A DNA stretch of 58,786 nt from Chara braunii (lineage: Eukaryota; Streptophyta; Charophyceae; Charales; Characeae): NCBI GenBank assembly GCA_003427395.1, contig BFEA01000026.1, positions 2,074,563 to 2,133,348 of the forward strand, in the 5' to 3' direction. A program made the translations under genes and the position numbers. The notes beneath the pieces were generated by a model. That model did no database searches and was not told the DNA's origin. It was given only the letters and a program-made list of their open reading frames with translations. Positions 21,784 to 33,124 of the stretch are shown here, piece by piece (positions within the stretch are counted from its first letter, which is position 1; each line of letters starts with the position of its first letter).

Positions 21784-22520
21784 AGCGCAGGGCTATCGCA
21801 TATCGACTCGCAATGCAAATGTGCGCAAGCAGTCACAATGAAGGCGTACTATGTGGTACCCATACCCACGCGGTCCCCGTTAACCGCGAGGGTCGCGTTC
21901 GACACTCAAGTGTCGGCTTACACGTGCCTTGAGGGTTAATCTCTCGACGCTGGACAACCGCTATGCGCGGTTGAAGACCACATCCTCTTCTGCACTCTGT
22001 GCAGAGGGGTTGAGTAGACAACTTTAAGCTGTCGTGGCGGTCGAACATCAAGGGGTTTGACTTTGATGGCTGCCACGGACTATAACGTCAAACTATAAAA
22101 ATTTCAAAGAGCAAAAGATAACGAATAGGCCGAAGGTTCCTCGCCTAGTAAACAAAATCATAGCCCTGGGGTACTCTTCTTTTTTCGCGCGGCGATGGCG
22201 GCCTATAATCAATCTCAAACATTCGCCCATATGTGTTGGTCCCTTTGTAATTCCATAACTCTTTACACACTAGGGCGGCAAAACATCGCGGGCGGGATTT
22301 TAATATAAAGTCGCACAGCGGGGACCCTATCTCATACCAACCTGCAATGCAGGCGTACGCATGCAGTCGCAACGATGGCGTACTATGTAGTGCCCATAAT
22401 CAAGCGGTCCCTCGTGGATCCGAGCACTGTTTATGACACTCAAGTGTCAGACTCGAAGTGTCGTGAGGGTCTGATCCTTCACGACATTGCACGGCTGAAG
22501 AAATAGCCATGCGGCCGCCA
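21784..22520. repeat. Diverged tandem duplication, about 530-bp period
   Basis: 21784-21980 and 22314-22510 share GGCGTACTATGTRGTRCCCAT, a GCGGTCC block, GACACTCAAGTGTC (a palindrome), a GAGGGT block and CGGYTGAAG, in the same order. They give no protein. Function is unknown. Confidence 0.6.
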
Positions 22521-23487
22521 CGAGACCTCCGGCCTTTGGTCTGAGCGTCTCGGTAGGCAAGGCAAATAGGCTTTGCGCGAGGGAAAACCCCTACCCTGCA
22601 GAGCCTAGGGCTTGGGATGTCCTAGACAAGGACCTCGAATCCCGGCTCAGGACCAACGTCCGACTAAGAAAATTTTCAAGAAACAAAGCAAAAATAGACG
22701 GAGAGGTCATCCCTAGGCCTCTCAGTCTTACCTTCTGAGTATCCCCTTTTGTACGGGGCCCCTTAACCCATGCAGACATTCACCCTACGTACACCCATGT
22801 ATATATGTATATAAAGGGGGAAGTATGTGACGATCATTTCTCACAGTCTCATTGGGGTCCCTCACAGCCATACATATATATGTGATCGCAGGCAACCAAA
22901 TCCAGAATCTGAGTCATAGCTCATACCTGCAAATCACATCAACGAGTCAATCGACAGCCCACGCACTACACGGAGTCAAACCCAAACATCTTCAACACTC
23001 ATACCCCTTGCTTTAGCCATGCAAGCCCCAACCTCCTCTCCAACCATCGTTAATTAAATACTCAGTACCTTTGTCAAATGACCATTCAATAAAAGTCCGG
23101 GTGAAACCATAACGAAACAATAAAATCACCAGGGCTAAAGACTTTTAGGTTGAGTGTGGAGGGTGAGTTGGAATTGAGTCATAAACCGACGAATCGGCAA
23201 CCGAGGTGTTATCAGTGATAACAGATGATGATCCTCAAAGAATAAAGCTTAATCTAGTCCTGAACTTGAATCAGACGATCAAGAGGACCTGTAACACATG
23301 ACAGGTCAATGTCCCAGACTAAATCTATAAGTTCATGGAGAACAATCTCCATATCATGATCTTACCCAAATCATCTTAGTTAACTATGTCTAAGCCTACC
23401 TCTAAACAATATGGTAGTCTTTCCTTAGTCAGAGTGAACTATCAAAATCGCCACCTATCAAAATATAATCGATCTCCTCTAAACTCA
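22521..23487. other. Unassigned non-coding sequence
   Basis: No open frame with a recognisable domain. It lies on the gag side of the LTR/PBS junction at 25904, where gag would be expected if the element were complete, but no gag motif is seen. Confidence 0.55.
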
Positions 23488-24170
23488 AAAAATTTCGGCA
23501 GCGCTTCCCGTAGGAAGTGTCTTTCCAGAATTTATATAAGTCCAGATATGAAAGGCAAAAATAATTTCTAACTCCAAAGAGTCGAAATTATGTCTAACTT
23601 CCTGAAATAGCAGAAATTTGGGCAGCATTCCCTTTAGAAAGGGAGACTTTCCAGATTTATACTAAGTCAGATACAGAAAGCAGAAATTATTCCTAGTTCT
23701 GAAAAGTCAAACTTTGTCTAACTTCCTGAAATAGCAGAAATTTAGGCAGCACTCCCTTTAGAAAGGGAGGCTTTCCAGATTTATACTAAGTCAGATATGA
23801 ACTCGAAAGATAGCTCGAGTTCGACTTAAGACAAAATTTAATTAACTCCTTATTTTCGTAGAAATTTCGTCAGCACTCCCTCCAGAAAAGTGCTATGCCA
23901 AAATTTATACAAGGCTAAGTCCTGAATTTGAAAGTAACTTTTGACTTCCCAAAGTCCAATTTTGTCTAACTCCCTGAATTAGCAAAAATTTGGGCAGCAC
24001 TCCCTCTAGAAAGAGAGACTTCCCAAATTTTAACTAAGTCAGATACGAGAAAGGACAAAGTTGAACTTTTAACAATTCAACATTCAACTAACTCCTTGGA
24101 TTTGTAGAAATTTTGGCAGCGCTTCCGGTAGGGAAAGTAGCTTGCCAAGATTTATACAAAGCCAAGTATA
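23488..24170. repeat. Six tandem units of 122-124 bp with hairpins
   Basis: GGCAGC (GTCAGC in unit 4) occurs at 23497, 23621, 23745, 23869, 23993 and 24115, a steady 122-124-bp period. Each unit reads AGAAATTTSGGCAGCRCTYCC, then a short stem-loop, then CTTTCCAGATTTATACTAAGTC. The stems differ but stay paired: CTTCC/GGAAG, CCCTTT/AAAGGG, CTCCCTTT/AAAGGGAG, AGCACT/AGTGCT. Confidence 0.85.
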
Positions 24171-24454
24171 AGAAAAGATCTCAGAAAATGCAAGAATTGA
24201 CCTAAGTAAAAAAAGTTATTACAGAAAATGCAGGAATTGACACTAACTCCTATGACTCTAGCATGTAGTAAGCAACTAAAACAACTACCTATCAATCTGA
24301 AACTCAGACTAAGTAGTGGCCTCACTCAGTCATATGCAAGCCAAACCACAAGGGTAGGTACTTTCACCATCCCCAAGTCAACCTGAACAAACAATAGTTC
24401 ATGATCTCTCAATGATTTAACCCTTTATACCCTACTTACATAAGGCATAGGTAA

Positions 24455-25395
24455 GGCCGCCTGAACTTACAGAACAGATCAACTTAGTCAGGCCTAGAGT
24501 CAGAATACCTAAACTTATAGAGCGTTCCGACTTGGCCAAATATACACAAACAGAGGGTTCAACTACCTTTCTCTTCTTTGGGCATATGACTAGACCACTC
24601 CAGTCGCACTGAACTGTTTAACGTATCCAAATTGTATATACTTATCTTCACCTTCCTCTTCTAAGCTTGCATATGACTGAACTAACTTAAGTTCAGCCTG
24701 CCCCAGTTTACCATCAATTCTATTCTTAGTTGTACTCTCTTCAAGTTGTGATACGGCTATAATCAGACAACCTAAACTTATAGAACAGTTTGATTAACTC
24801 GTTCTTAGATATAGTTGTAATAAAGTATAGCGAAGTTATAACCATTGGGTTCCAGCATGTGCGAGGCTTTGAGCCAGACCCCCTGAACTTACAGAAGGGT
24901 CTTAACTCTCTGCCAGATTCGTTTCTATCTGAGCCATTATGTGTGTGGCATCGAGTCAAACACCCTGAACTTACAGAAGGGTTTGTCTCTTTGCCAAGAT
25001 TAATTTCTTCAGAATAAAGAGCAGGAAGAGACTTAGCCACCTGAACTTACAGAACAACTCAACTCCTCGTTCAGAAACCAAAGAAATAAGTAAAAATCCC
25101 AATGAAAACAAAGCAACCCAAGACACTAAAACTTATTGAGCGCCCTGAGTCCTCGAAAAATCAAGCACCATCAAACCCCTCACAAGTCAGAGCAATCAGG
25201 CCACCTGCACTTACAGAACAGCCTGACCCTTTATGCAAACCATAGCACTGGGTCTCCCCTAACTTATAGGGACATCCCAGCCTCCAGAGTAATCAGACTC
25301 CCTAAACTTATAGAAGGGTCTGACTTCTCCATGCAAAACCAAAATAAAACAAAGCGCTGGGGTTCCCCAAACTTATGGGGACTCCTCAACCTTAA
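24455..25395. repeat. Eleven AACTTAYAG hairpin units
   Basis: AACTTAYAG or a close variant occurs at 24464, 24512, 24775, 24886, 24968, 25044, 25130, 25209, 25261, 25305 and 25370. It forms the loop of a small hairpin whose stem varies: AGACCC/GGGTCT, AAACCCT/AGGGTTT, AGACTCCCT/AGGGTCT, TCAGGC/GCCTGA, AATCA..AAC/GTTTGATT. Spacing is 44-111 bp in the denser part, with one longer step (263 bp) early on. Confidence 0.8.
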
Positions 25396-25903
25396 TGACC
25401 CGGTCAACCATCAAGCAAAACAAACCCCCATCCTGCCTTTCCCCCAGATGCAGTTCCTTTTAACAGTCTGAGTTCATACAAACAACAAAACTGAAACTGT
25501 GACTTCACAAACATTCCTTTATTTAGTCTGGTTCAGTCTCCTGAAGTCAAACCAAAAATAAGATAGGGCTGCTCACCATATATTCAGTCAGAGATGCATC
25601 AGTAAATAAAAATAGGGGTTATAACTTCGGGTATATAGAGGGAAAGTAATGGTTTACCTGTCAGTTCCCTGCCTCCAGAGCCTCGCCTAGGCTCCGATAG
25701 GGCTCCCGCAATCGGTGGGTGGACTCCCCACAAAGTCTTGATGCGGTCCTACGGGTTGCAATCCCGCCTGCCGCCTTCCCCTCAGAACAAGACCAGACTA
25801 AGAGTAAGAAGGATAGGAAGAAATGATTTTGAGACTCTTAGATACAAGAGGGGTGCTCTCAAGCTCACTGGAAAGGGCCTTGTTCCCTTGACTCGCCTGA
25901 TGG

Positions 25904-25928
25904 CCCCGCAATGGCGCCCAATGTGACA
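25904..25928 (-). other. LTR end and primer site of a second leader
   Basis: On the minus strand an LTR-like end TTGTCACA is followed by TGGGCGCCATTGCGG, in the position and style of a gypsy primer site. The LTR would extend to the right of 25922 and the leader to the left, which places the two hairpin arrays in the leader. The matching 3' LTR was not found. Confidence 0.55.
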
Positions 25929-27890
25929 ACTTCGTCAACTCTCTGGGTTAAAGCACTGAAGTCAAGCCTCTGATGACCTCTCTGATCCCAACACTACTCT
26001 CCCCTTCTCAATGCTCAGCCTTTCCTATGGGTCTCATTGCTGCCTCGCAGCAGGCTGTAACAGCCAACAATCGTTGCAACAGTATGCAGTATTTACAGCG
26101 GCCAATAGTAGCCAACGACAATATCACTTGCCAGCCGCAGTCGGTCAGCAGCAACAACAATCAATGGTAGGTTGCAGCTAATGTGTAGTCAACAGGAGCG
26201 GCAGCCGTACACAGTCCACGGCACTATGCAGCGGCCACAGATAACAGTAGCCACCAACGGCAAGTGCAATCTCTAGGTGCTGCAGTGGCCTGTGGTATAG
26301 AAATATGCCGCAACGGGCCCGCAGCAGTCAGCCAGAGTTTAAGCGTCATCCGCAGCAAATAGTCTGCCCACATCCCGACACACCGATAGTTCACAGTGGT
26401 ATAAACCAGCAGCAACATCTGCGGTTCACGGCGGTCCGCAGTCCACAGTTTCCTGTATCCTGACATCCACCGTGACCCCTTCCTCTTCGTAGCCCGACTG
26501 CCTCCTTAAGCCGAAACGTCGTCGTATTTTTGTAACAGATTGGCTACTGCTACCAGATTCTCCTTCAAACCGCCTACCACTCCTACTAAAACTGCAGCCA
26601 TGCCTTCGTTTCCTTTGATGAAGCAAGAGTTGGATGGTCCCCAAATAGTCATGCTTAGATCAACACAACAGTCTGCAGAAGTTCAACAGCTGCTGTAATC
26701 ATAAAAAGAACAGGGTTAGAAACGAGCAGCAGGAGGCTCAACAGCTCGTGGCCCATCTGATCTGTCCTGCCACTCGTGTTCAGGGGTATCTCCCTTTCAC
26801 CACCTATATCTTTGTAGAAGTGTAGGCGCTGCAATCCTGCATACATCTCGCCGCTACCACTGCTGGTGCCAGTCGAGGTCGAGGAGGGACAACCCGCCAG
26901 CCTGTAGACAAGTCTTTAACCTGCAGCTCACTTTCCTTCTGTGTCGGCGATTGGGTAGACAGCGTACGTCTCACGCGTAAGCTACTCATCCCACTACCCG
27001 CCCTTCTCCCTCTTGCTAATTCCTTATGCAAGTGGCTCGATCCGCGGTTGCTGCTGGACTCGATCTCACGTCTGTACTTCGACAGCTTCACACAGGCGTT
27101 ATCTGACCAGCCTGCCAATGTGTAAAATGAGAAGTAATCTCCCACAAGAACGTGGGAAGATACATCTGCCTTCCAAATATGCGAGCCGAATGGTGGGGAG
27201 CGGCTATAACCACTGGAGGAGTGAGCTATGCACTAGTCAACGGGTAAGTATCCAACCTCACTGCCGTAGGGACGCTACTTCCGTCGATAGGATGAGCAAA
27301 ACTCAAGACAAACTCTTCTTCCCAAAACTGAGGAAGATGCACGCTACTACTACGACGGACCCCCTCCCCTCTTCCGCTGCTGCTTGATGCTATCCTCGGA
27401 TGATATGAGCAGACAATCTTTCCCTTTTCTTAAAGTTCCCTCTCTTTTGGCTCACAACTTTCTATTAGCGGACCTCGCTCAGAGCTTTTGGTACACACCG
27501 CTCCAGCCCTGCAACTTTCGTCGGTGTCACCAAGTAAAATGTTTCGTCCCTCCCTATCTCATGTTACAGCCCATAACCGCACCTGGCCGTTGACCTGGCC
27601 AGGTTCACTCAAACTGAGGGGACTAAAACGTAGGTAGGAGGAACTTGAACCGTGTTTGACGGAGGGGAGAACTCCATTACGATTGAGGGAAGGCACCACA
27701 CAGAAGATAGGTACCGTCAATAGGTGGGTGAGAAAAGAGAGAGAGATAAAAATAAAAACGAACCTCCAACTAGAAAATCGGCCAGATTCATCCCTCCCGG
27801 CCACTTTAAATTCTCCACCACGCAGCTCTTAGCAAGCCATGCTGTCGAAACCTGTGCTCAAATCAAAATTTTGACGCTATCATCTGATTC
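25929..27890. other. Unassigned, possible LTR interior
   Basis: Sequence rich in CAGC/CCAGC words with no recognisable protein. If 25922 is an LTR edge, this is LTR sequence. Its far end was not identified. Confidence 0.45.
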
Positions 27891-27897
27891 GGCACGT

Positions 27898-28440
27898 GTT
27901 AAAACCCCCATTTAGAATCTTTCTTTACCCAAATCGGTCAAAACACGAACGAGATAAGTTGCTCTCGCCCCCTGCGATATCTGATTCTGCCACCTCTCCG
28001 CGCGCACCCTTTCTTACACTAACTCTTATCCTACTCACCGAACAACCAAACTAACGCTAGCATGCATCTCGCCTGGGGTTAAAACCCCTACCTCGACTCT
28101 TTTCTCGCTTGATTTCGTTTGGAATCGACTGGCATCTCGTTTTTCTACTCCCCGTCATTCCCCTGCAGCCATAGCCGTTAGGCGAAGTCTCTACCTCCCA
28201 TAGCTGCTAGACGAGTGCCGAATCATTATTCTGTCGCGGCCGTTCGATCCGCGTTGTCTCAAAACCCCCAATATGACTCCTTCCTCGCTCGATTTCACTC
28301 AGAAACGAGCGAGACATTCAGTTTTCCCTTTACTCCATCTTCGAATGCACCTCGTGCAGGATCTTGTCCAGGTTCATCCCACTTCTGCCTCCGCCCTGCT
28401 GCCGAGCTTTTCACCCTCTCTACTGCGCCGGCTTGCCTCA
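27898..28440. repeat. Three degenerate units of about 180 bp
   Basis: Units begin TTAAAACCCC (about 27899), TTAAAACCCC (about 28078) and TCAAAACCCC (about 28258), followed by CTCGCTYGATTTC in units 2 and 3 and a GAGATAAGTT or GACATTC block. The constant 179-180-bp step argues for tandem duplication despite heavy divergence. Confidence 0.5.
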
Positions 28441-28457
28441 CCATTCCGGTACTCTTT

Positions 28458-28481
28458 CTCTCTCTCTCTCTCATTCCGGTA

Positions 28482-28523
<42 letters not shown>
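28458..28523. repeat. (CT)n microsatellite
   Basis: Two CT runs separated by ATTCCGGTACT. Long Ser/Leu translations over it are artefacts. Confidence 0.95.
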
Positions 28524-28526
<3 letters not shown>

Positions 28527-28963
28527 CTTCGCCACACTCTGCGCCGTCACCCATACCCTGCATGCACCCGGCACTGCTCTGCGTCCCGATTCATTCCATC
28601 GCTCCCACTGCCCTTCCTTTTTCCTTCAGCTAGGGCGTTCCCTGTGCTGCAGCCCGTCGGCCTCCCGCTGGCACTCGCCGCTTTGCTGCGCTGTTCGCCC
28701 CCTTCACTCTTCGGGCATACTGCAGACCTCCTTACATTAGCCGTTGAGACAGCACCTTCGCATAGCTTCCGCAGGAATTAATGAGTGGTGGGGCGTTGTT
28801 CCTTGATTTATACTTCGGAGACTCGTTGGTCTGCCCTTTGCCATCGGCCCTTGGTGCTCCTCGCAGCTTTGCCTGTGGCTGCTGACGCAGCTCTCGCAGC
28901 TTTGCCTTGACCAGCCCGACACTCAATCTGCAACAGCCTTGCTGCGGATCTCTACACGGATAC

Positions 28964-28966
<3 letters not shown>

Positions 28967-28995
<29 letters not shown>

Positions 28996-29272
28996 NNNNN
29001 NNNNNNNNNNNNNNNNNNNNNNNNNNNNNNNNNNNNNNNNNNNNNNNNNNNNNNNNNNNNNNNNNNNNNNNNNNNNNNNNNNNNNNNNNNNNNNNNNNNN
29101 NNNNNNNNNNNNNNNNNNNNNNNNNNNNNNNNNNNNNNNNNNNNNNNNNNNNNNNNNNNNNNNNNNNNNNNNNNNNNNNNNNNNNNNNNNNNNNNNNNNN
29201 NNNNNNNNNNNNNNNNNNNNNNNNNNNNNNNNNNNNNNNNNNNNNNNNNNNNNNNNNNNNNNNNNNNNNNNN
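28967..29272. other. Poly-C/poly-T run and 277-bp assembly gap
   Basis: C9 then more than 25 T precede unknown bases 28996-29272. Open frames crossing the gap are meaningless. Confidence 0.95.
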
Positions 29273-29411
29273 CCACTACGTCATGAGTGTGCTCGACCTC
29301 TCATTATGTCATGGGGCGTGCTCAAAATATCATCATGAGCCGGTGCAGCCTTAGCCAATTCCAACCCGTGTTGCTATATTCACCTAACCGTCTCTAGATT
29401 CGGACTGCCGT

Positions 29412-29490
29412 CTTTGTCTTCAGTCTGTATTTTCAGTCTGTATTTTCAGTCTGTATTTTCAATTCTATATTTTCAGTCTGCATTTTTAGT
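29412..29490. repeat. Five tandem copies of a 15-16-bp unit
   Basis: TTCAGTCTGTATTTT and close variants follow one another five times. Confidence 0.85.
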
Positions 29491-30419
29491 GGGCTACGGC
29501 CTTACCAACTACATTAGGTCAGTCTATGCGCAACCTGGTCGCCTACTCAGTTGATCCCGTTGGGATCAAAGCTCAGCATCACACTGCTATTCCAACCGAC
29601 GTACGTTTTAAGGCGGCCTACCACCTTAAATCCCATTCACTTACCAATTCTATTGATATTCAAACTCAGACTGATCCCTCAGTGGTTCGTGAGCATGCCG
29701 ACTAAGGCCAGCTGCTGATTTGCTCATAGGCATTCTCAGCCCGCCGCCTTATTGGGGCTTAAACTCAACTCTGACTGCCAAGAGCACTAGCCTGGCTAAT
29801 GAGCAACGAGGACTGAACCATCTCCTCAGGCCCCATATGCCGTCTGTATGTAGGGGCCAAACTAGTCTTTTCCTACTTGGCACCCTTCTTATTGGGTATA
29901 AGGATCTGAAAAACAGAAAACTTGTGAACGGAAAACCCGTGAACAGACCCCCCCCCCCCTTTTTCTTTCCTGAGTTTTACCATCTGCGGGCCTGCATGTG
30001 CATGGGTTCGGTCGCATTGCTCAGCTGCATCTTTTTCAGATGGGACGAAACCCTGCCCGTCTGCAGCAGTGAAGATTTGATATTTTGTTGATCCCACGGC
30101 GCCATCTTGAAATAGTCCAAGAGTTGGTGACAACGAAATCCCTTGTCTCGTGGCCACACAAGCTGCCTACAAAAGGCACAGAAATGGTACATTTAGGACT
30201 TCAGCAACTCCGTATGACCCGTCCCGTGCCTCACGGGCACCGTCGGGCAAGCTCACACTAAAAATTCTCTCAGCAAATCGCGACACGCGGACTGCGCACC
30301 TGCTGCTGTGTCGTTCCAATTTTAACGGATATCCCGAAGGACACAGCCTGCAACACCCCGCGGCCTTGCGAAATGGCCCGGGGCAATAAGAAAAATTGGT
30401 TTTGCTCATCAAGTTTCAC

Positions 30420-30488
30420 CATCTGGGATCAAACACGGGTCTGTATTTCAACAGCTCACGGGTGTACCTGGTTAGCTAGGCTCTTGGG
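30420..30488 (-). repeat. tRNA-derived SINE-like unit (minus copy)
   Basis: On the minus strand AGAGCCTAGCTAACCAGG (box-A-like) is followed about 30 bases later by GTGTTTGATCCC (box-B-like). It aligns well with the plus-strand copy at 41752-41815, including the shared GAAATACAGACCC/CAAATACAGACCC. It is too degenerate for a working tRNA. Confidence 0.5.
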
Positions 30489-31460
30489 TCTGTCACACCC
30501 CTACTGCGCCGCGTCCCAAGGCAACGGGGCGCGGCTCCAACGCGGCCACGAAAACAGTTTGTAGATGCAGTTTAGGCAACCCTGCAATTACAACACACCC
30601 CCACGCAAACCTATATCAACCCAGTATCGCCCCCCCCCCGCAGTTGGACGCGGGTATAGGGAAGGTGAAAACCGGTGTAAAAATGTCAAGAGATATATAT
30701 ATCAGAAAATTACTAAGGGACCAAAAACAGGTAGTAGGGAAAATCCCGCGGATCGGGCCCCCCGCCGCCCCTGCTAGCAAAACCGAGGGGGATAGCCCTT
30801 CCGAGCCCTCAACCCTTCAGGTTCCCCTCCATGCCGCTCCGCTGCTTGCTGCGCCGACGCCCGCTGGCCTCGATCCCAGAATCTCCGTGGTACCAACCAA
30901 ATATCTTCACCTATAGGGCTAAGCCCAAGCCTGGTACCAGCAGGCCTGAGTCACCTAATAAAGAGGTAGCCCCCGACCTTTTGCGGCCAAAGGAGCCGCC
31001 CCACGCCATTCCCTATCCCGCACTTACACACATGACCATACAAAGTCGTGCCAACCTCCCGTCTGTGTCGCGGCTACCTTTATCCGGCCGAATCCATCAG
31101 GTCCCATCATCAGGATGCCGCGTGAGGCCACACTCGTTCACTGACCCGTCCATTTTCCACGTGGAACCAGAGAAAAGCGCCCATAGGTTAGCCAGCTTAG
31201 TCAAAACAAACAACTGATACAATGCCGCATATCGACCAGAAGCCACGCAGCGTCTTCCATCGTAATAAAAAAGGAACAAAATCACGCGCGTCTCGAACCT
31301 ACGCACCCACACACTCTCTAACCTGGCCAAACATTCGGTCGACGTAGCTCTCAGACACCGCTGCATCTCGCGCTGCATACTCAAACCTTTAGGCTGAGCT
31401 TATTTCCTATCATTTGCAAAAACCAGGGCGGATACCCTTGTAAGGGTATTCGCACCGACA
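30489..31460. other. End of the 10.3-kb insertion, no gene recognised
   Basis: TGTCACACCCC at 30491 resembles a plant LTR start, but no partner was found. At 31430-31454 a 12-bp stem with one mismatch (GCGGATACCCTT / AAGGGTATTCGC) precedes the terminal ACCGACA. Confidence 0.5.
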
Positions 31461-33124
31461 ACGCACTATGCAATGTTCAACCAACTCCGCAAAAAAATGG
31501 CGACCTTGCTCATATTCTGCAACATTGCAGACCCAAACAAATTTTTGCATGTCCACTGCTTAAAACTATGGGAGGATTACAAGCATGCATTTCGGGCCAA
31601 CCCAGTGTCATAATAAGTTTTGAGGGCTATGAGAATTTTAAACATCGAATATTATTGCAAGGAAGGGGACTCAGTTTGCGAACCTACAACATTCGACGTC
31701 CTAGCCAGGCGGATAGAGTTCGCAAAACATTTGGAGTCCCAAAGAACATCGAGTAGATTGCCACAAGAATTGCGTGACAAATTGTCATACGATGTGTCAC
31801 ATCTCAAACATACGTGGGAAATGGAAACAACATGCCTCACATCGCCCCAAAAAAGGTTTGTGCATCAAGTATGATGCAATAAAAAATTTGCAGCCCTTGG
31901 GGAAATTCTTTGATGCACCTGTAGTGACAAAAAAAATATTTTGTATTAATAACATCCTCGTAGGTGCCCCCTTAGAAAAAAATGTGGCCCTAGTTGTTGC
32001 ATCCGACGGAATGGCAGCAATGTTAGCTCAGCTCATGAAAAAATTCGATATGATTGTACAAGATGAAGCACCAAAGAACCATCGACATCTCTTGGAGGCT
32101 TTGGACCATACATTGAGAGATCATTGTGACGCAGACTTACCATTCGCAGACAAAGTCGTGGTGTTGGTGGGGGAATTCAGGCAATTGCTCCTAATAATCT
32201 CGGAGAGTACAAAAGTTCAACAAGTGAAAGTCTCCGTCAATAGCTCGCCCCTATGGACCGCCTTCGAAACCCTGAAACTCAAAGAAAACATGCGAGCAAT
32301 GTCTCGCTCAGGAGACGAGACAATAATGAACTTTGCATCGTGACTCTTGAAAGTCGCGGATGAATATCACGAACAAGTAAATAAGGACGATAAAAGAACC
32401 ATTGAATTGCCTACCGCCATTTGCATGGAAGACAGTGCGGAAGATGTCATCGCATGGACATACCCCAACCTTGCCCAAAATGCTCTCGACAAATAATGAA
32501 TTACTAAAAGAATGATTCTCTGCCCGAAAAACGATGAAACAAAAGAAATCAATAATACACTTCTCCATCAATTCCCAGGCGAAGAGATCTTATGTTATGA
32601 AGTGGATGAATGTCTTCACGAAAATGATAAACTTGAAGTCTCCGTCAAATTTTTGAACTCGATTGATGAATCACGACCACCACCACAAAAGTTAAGCTTG
32701 AAAAAGGGAGTACCCATCATGATGCTCAGAAACTTGGATATGCCACTGTCGCGCCACATGGTTTTTGGAATAGCAGCATATTCGGGGTAATTGAAGTGAT
32801 TGACAACCACCTCATGAAAGCCGTTCATTTGGTAACAGGAGAGGAGATGGCAGTGCTAAGAATTTTGATAAGCGATCAATGTGATGAGAAAACGGAATTA
32901 CACTGGCAATGAAAACAGTTCCCGGTCTGACTCGCATTCACAATCACAATAAATAAATCGCAAGGGCAAACCACCCAACGTGCATCTATATTCTTGCACA
33001 AACCTGTATTTCGCAAGGGTAATTGTATGTTGCGCTCTCTCGCACAGACCATCCATCAGATGTTTGTGTGTACTTGCGTGAGAACTCAAAAAAAACTCGG
33101 AATGTCGTCTACAAAGAAGTTTTG
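31461..33124 (+). pseudogene. PIF1-like helicase of Helitron, right arm
   Basis: The frames encode LLIFCNIADPNKFLH (linker end), DMIVQDEAPKNHRHLLEALD (motif II, with WDE changed to QDE), DKVVVLVGEFRQLL (motif III), ENMRA, ILCPKNDETKEINNTLL, PPPQKLSLKKGVPIMMLRNL, TITINKSQGQTT (motif V region) and, at the 3' end, RNVVYKEVL. Walker A reads VVTKKI and the TAHSRFKIP segment is missing, the same deletion as in the left arm. At least four in-frame stops are present. It is clearly a dead copy. Confidence 0.9.

Larger units (their letters stand above)
21171..31460. mobile_element. 10.3-kb composite insertion in the right Helitron arm
   Basis: The two halves of the Helitron copy abut exactly when 21171-31460 is removed; compare the uninterrupted left arm near 18490. 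The inserted block starts TGTCG and ends CGACA, as LTR retrotransposons do. Flanks GCGC (21167-21170) and ACGC (31461-31464) may be a decayed duplication. It contains at least one internal LTR/PBS junction (25904-25928), hairpin arrays, a 277-bp gap and a SINE. No matching LTR pair and no pol sequence were found, so it may be nested or non-autonomous. Confidence 0.65.

Noticed and set aside
23488-24170. CRISPR-like array
   Set aside because: The 122-124-bp period with diverged units and no short identical repeats is not CRISPR architecture, and the context is eukaryotic retroelement.
28215-28781. 188- and 155-codon Ser/Leu/Pro-rich plus frames
   Set aside because: Driven by the CT microsatellite; no domain and open in several phases.
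28907-29338. Open frames over the second gap
   Set aside because: Mostly unknown bases.
30491-30960. LTR starting TGTCACACCCC with a primer site at TGGTACCAGCAGG (30933)
   Set aside because: No partner LTR, no target duplication and no coding region; only end motifs match.
31430-31460. Helitron 3' terminus (hairpin before element end)
   Set aside because: The hairpin is good, but no CTRR end follows and the other end starts TGTCG, not TC.
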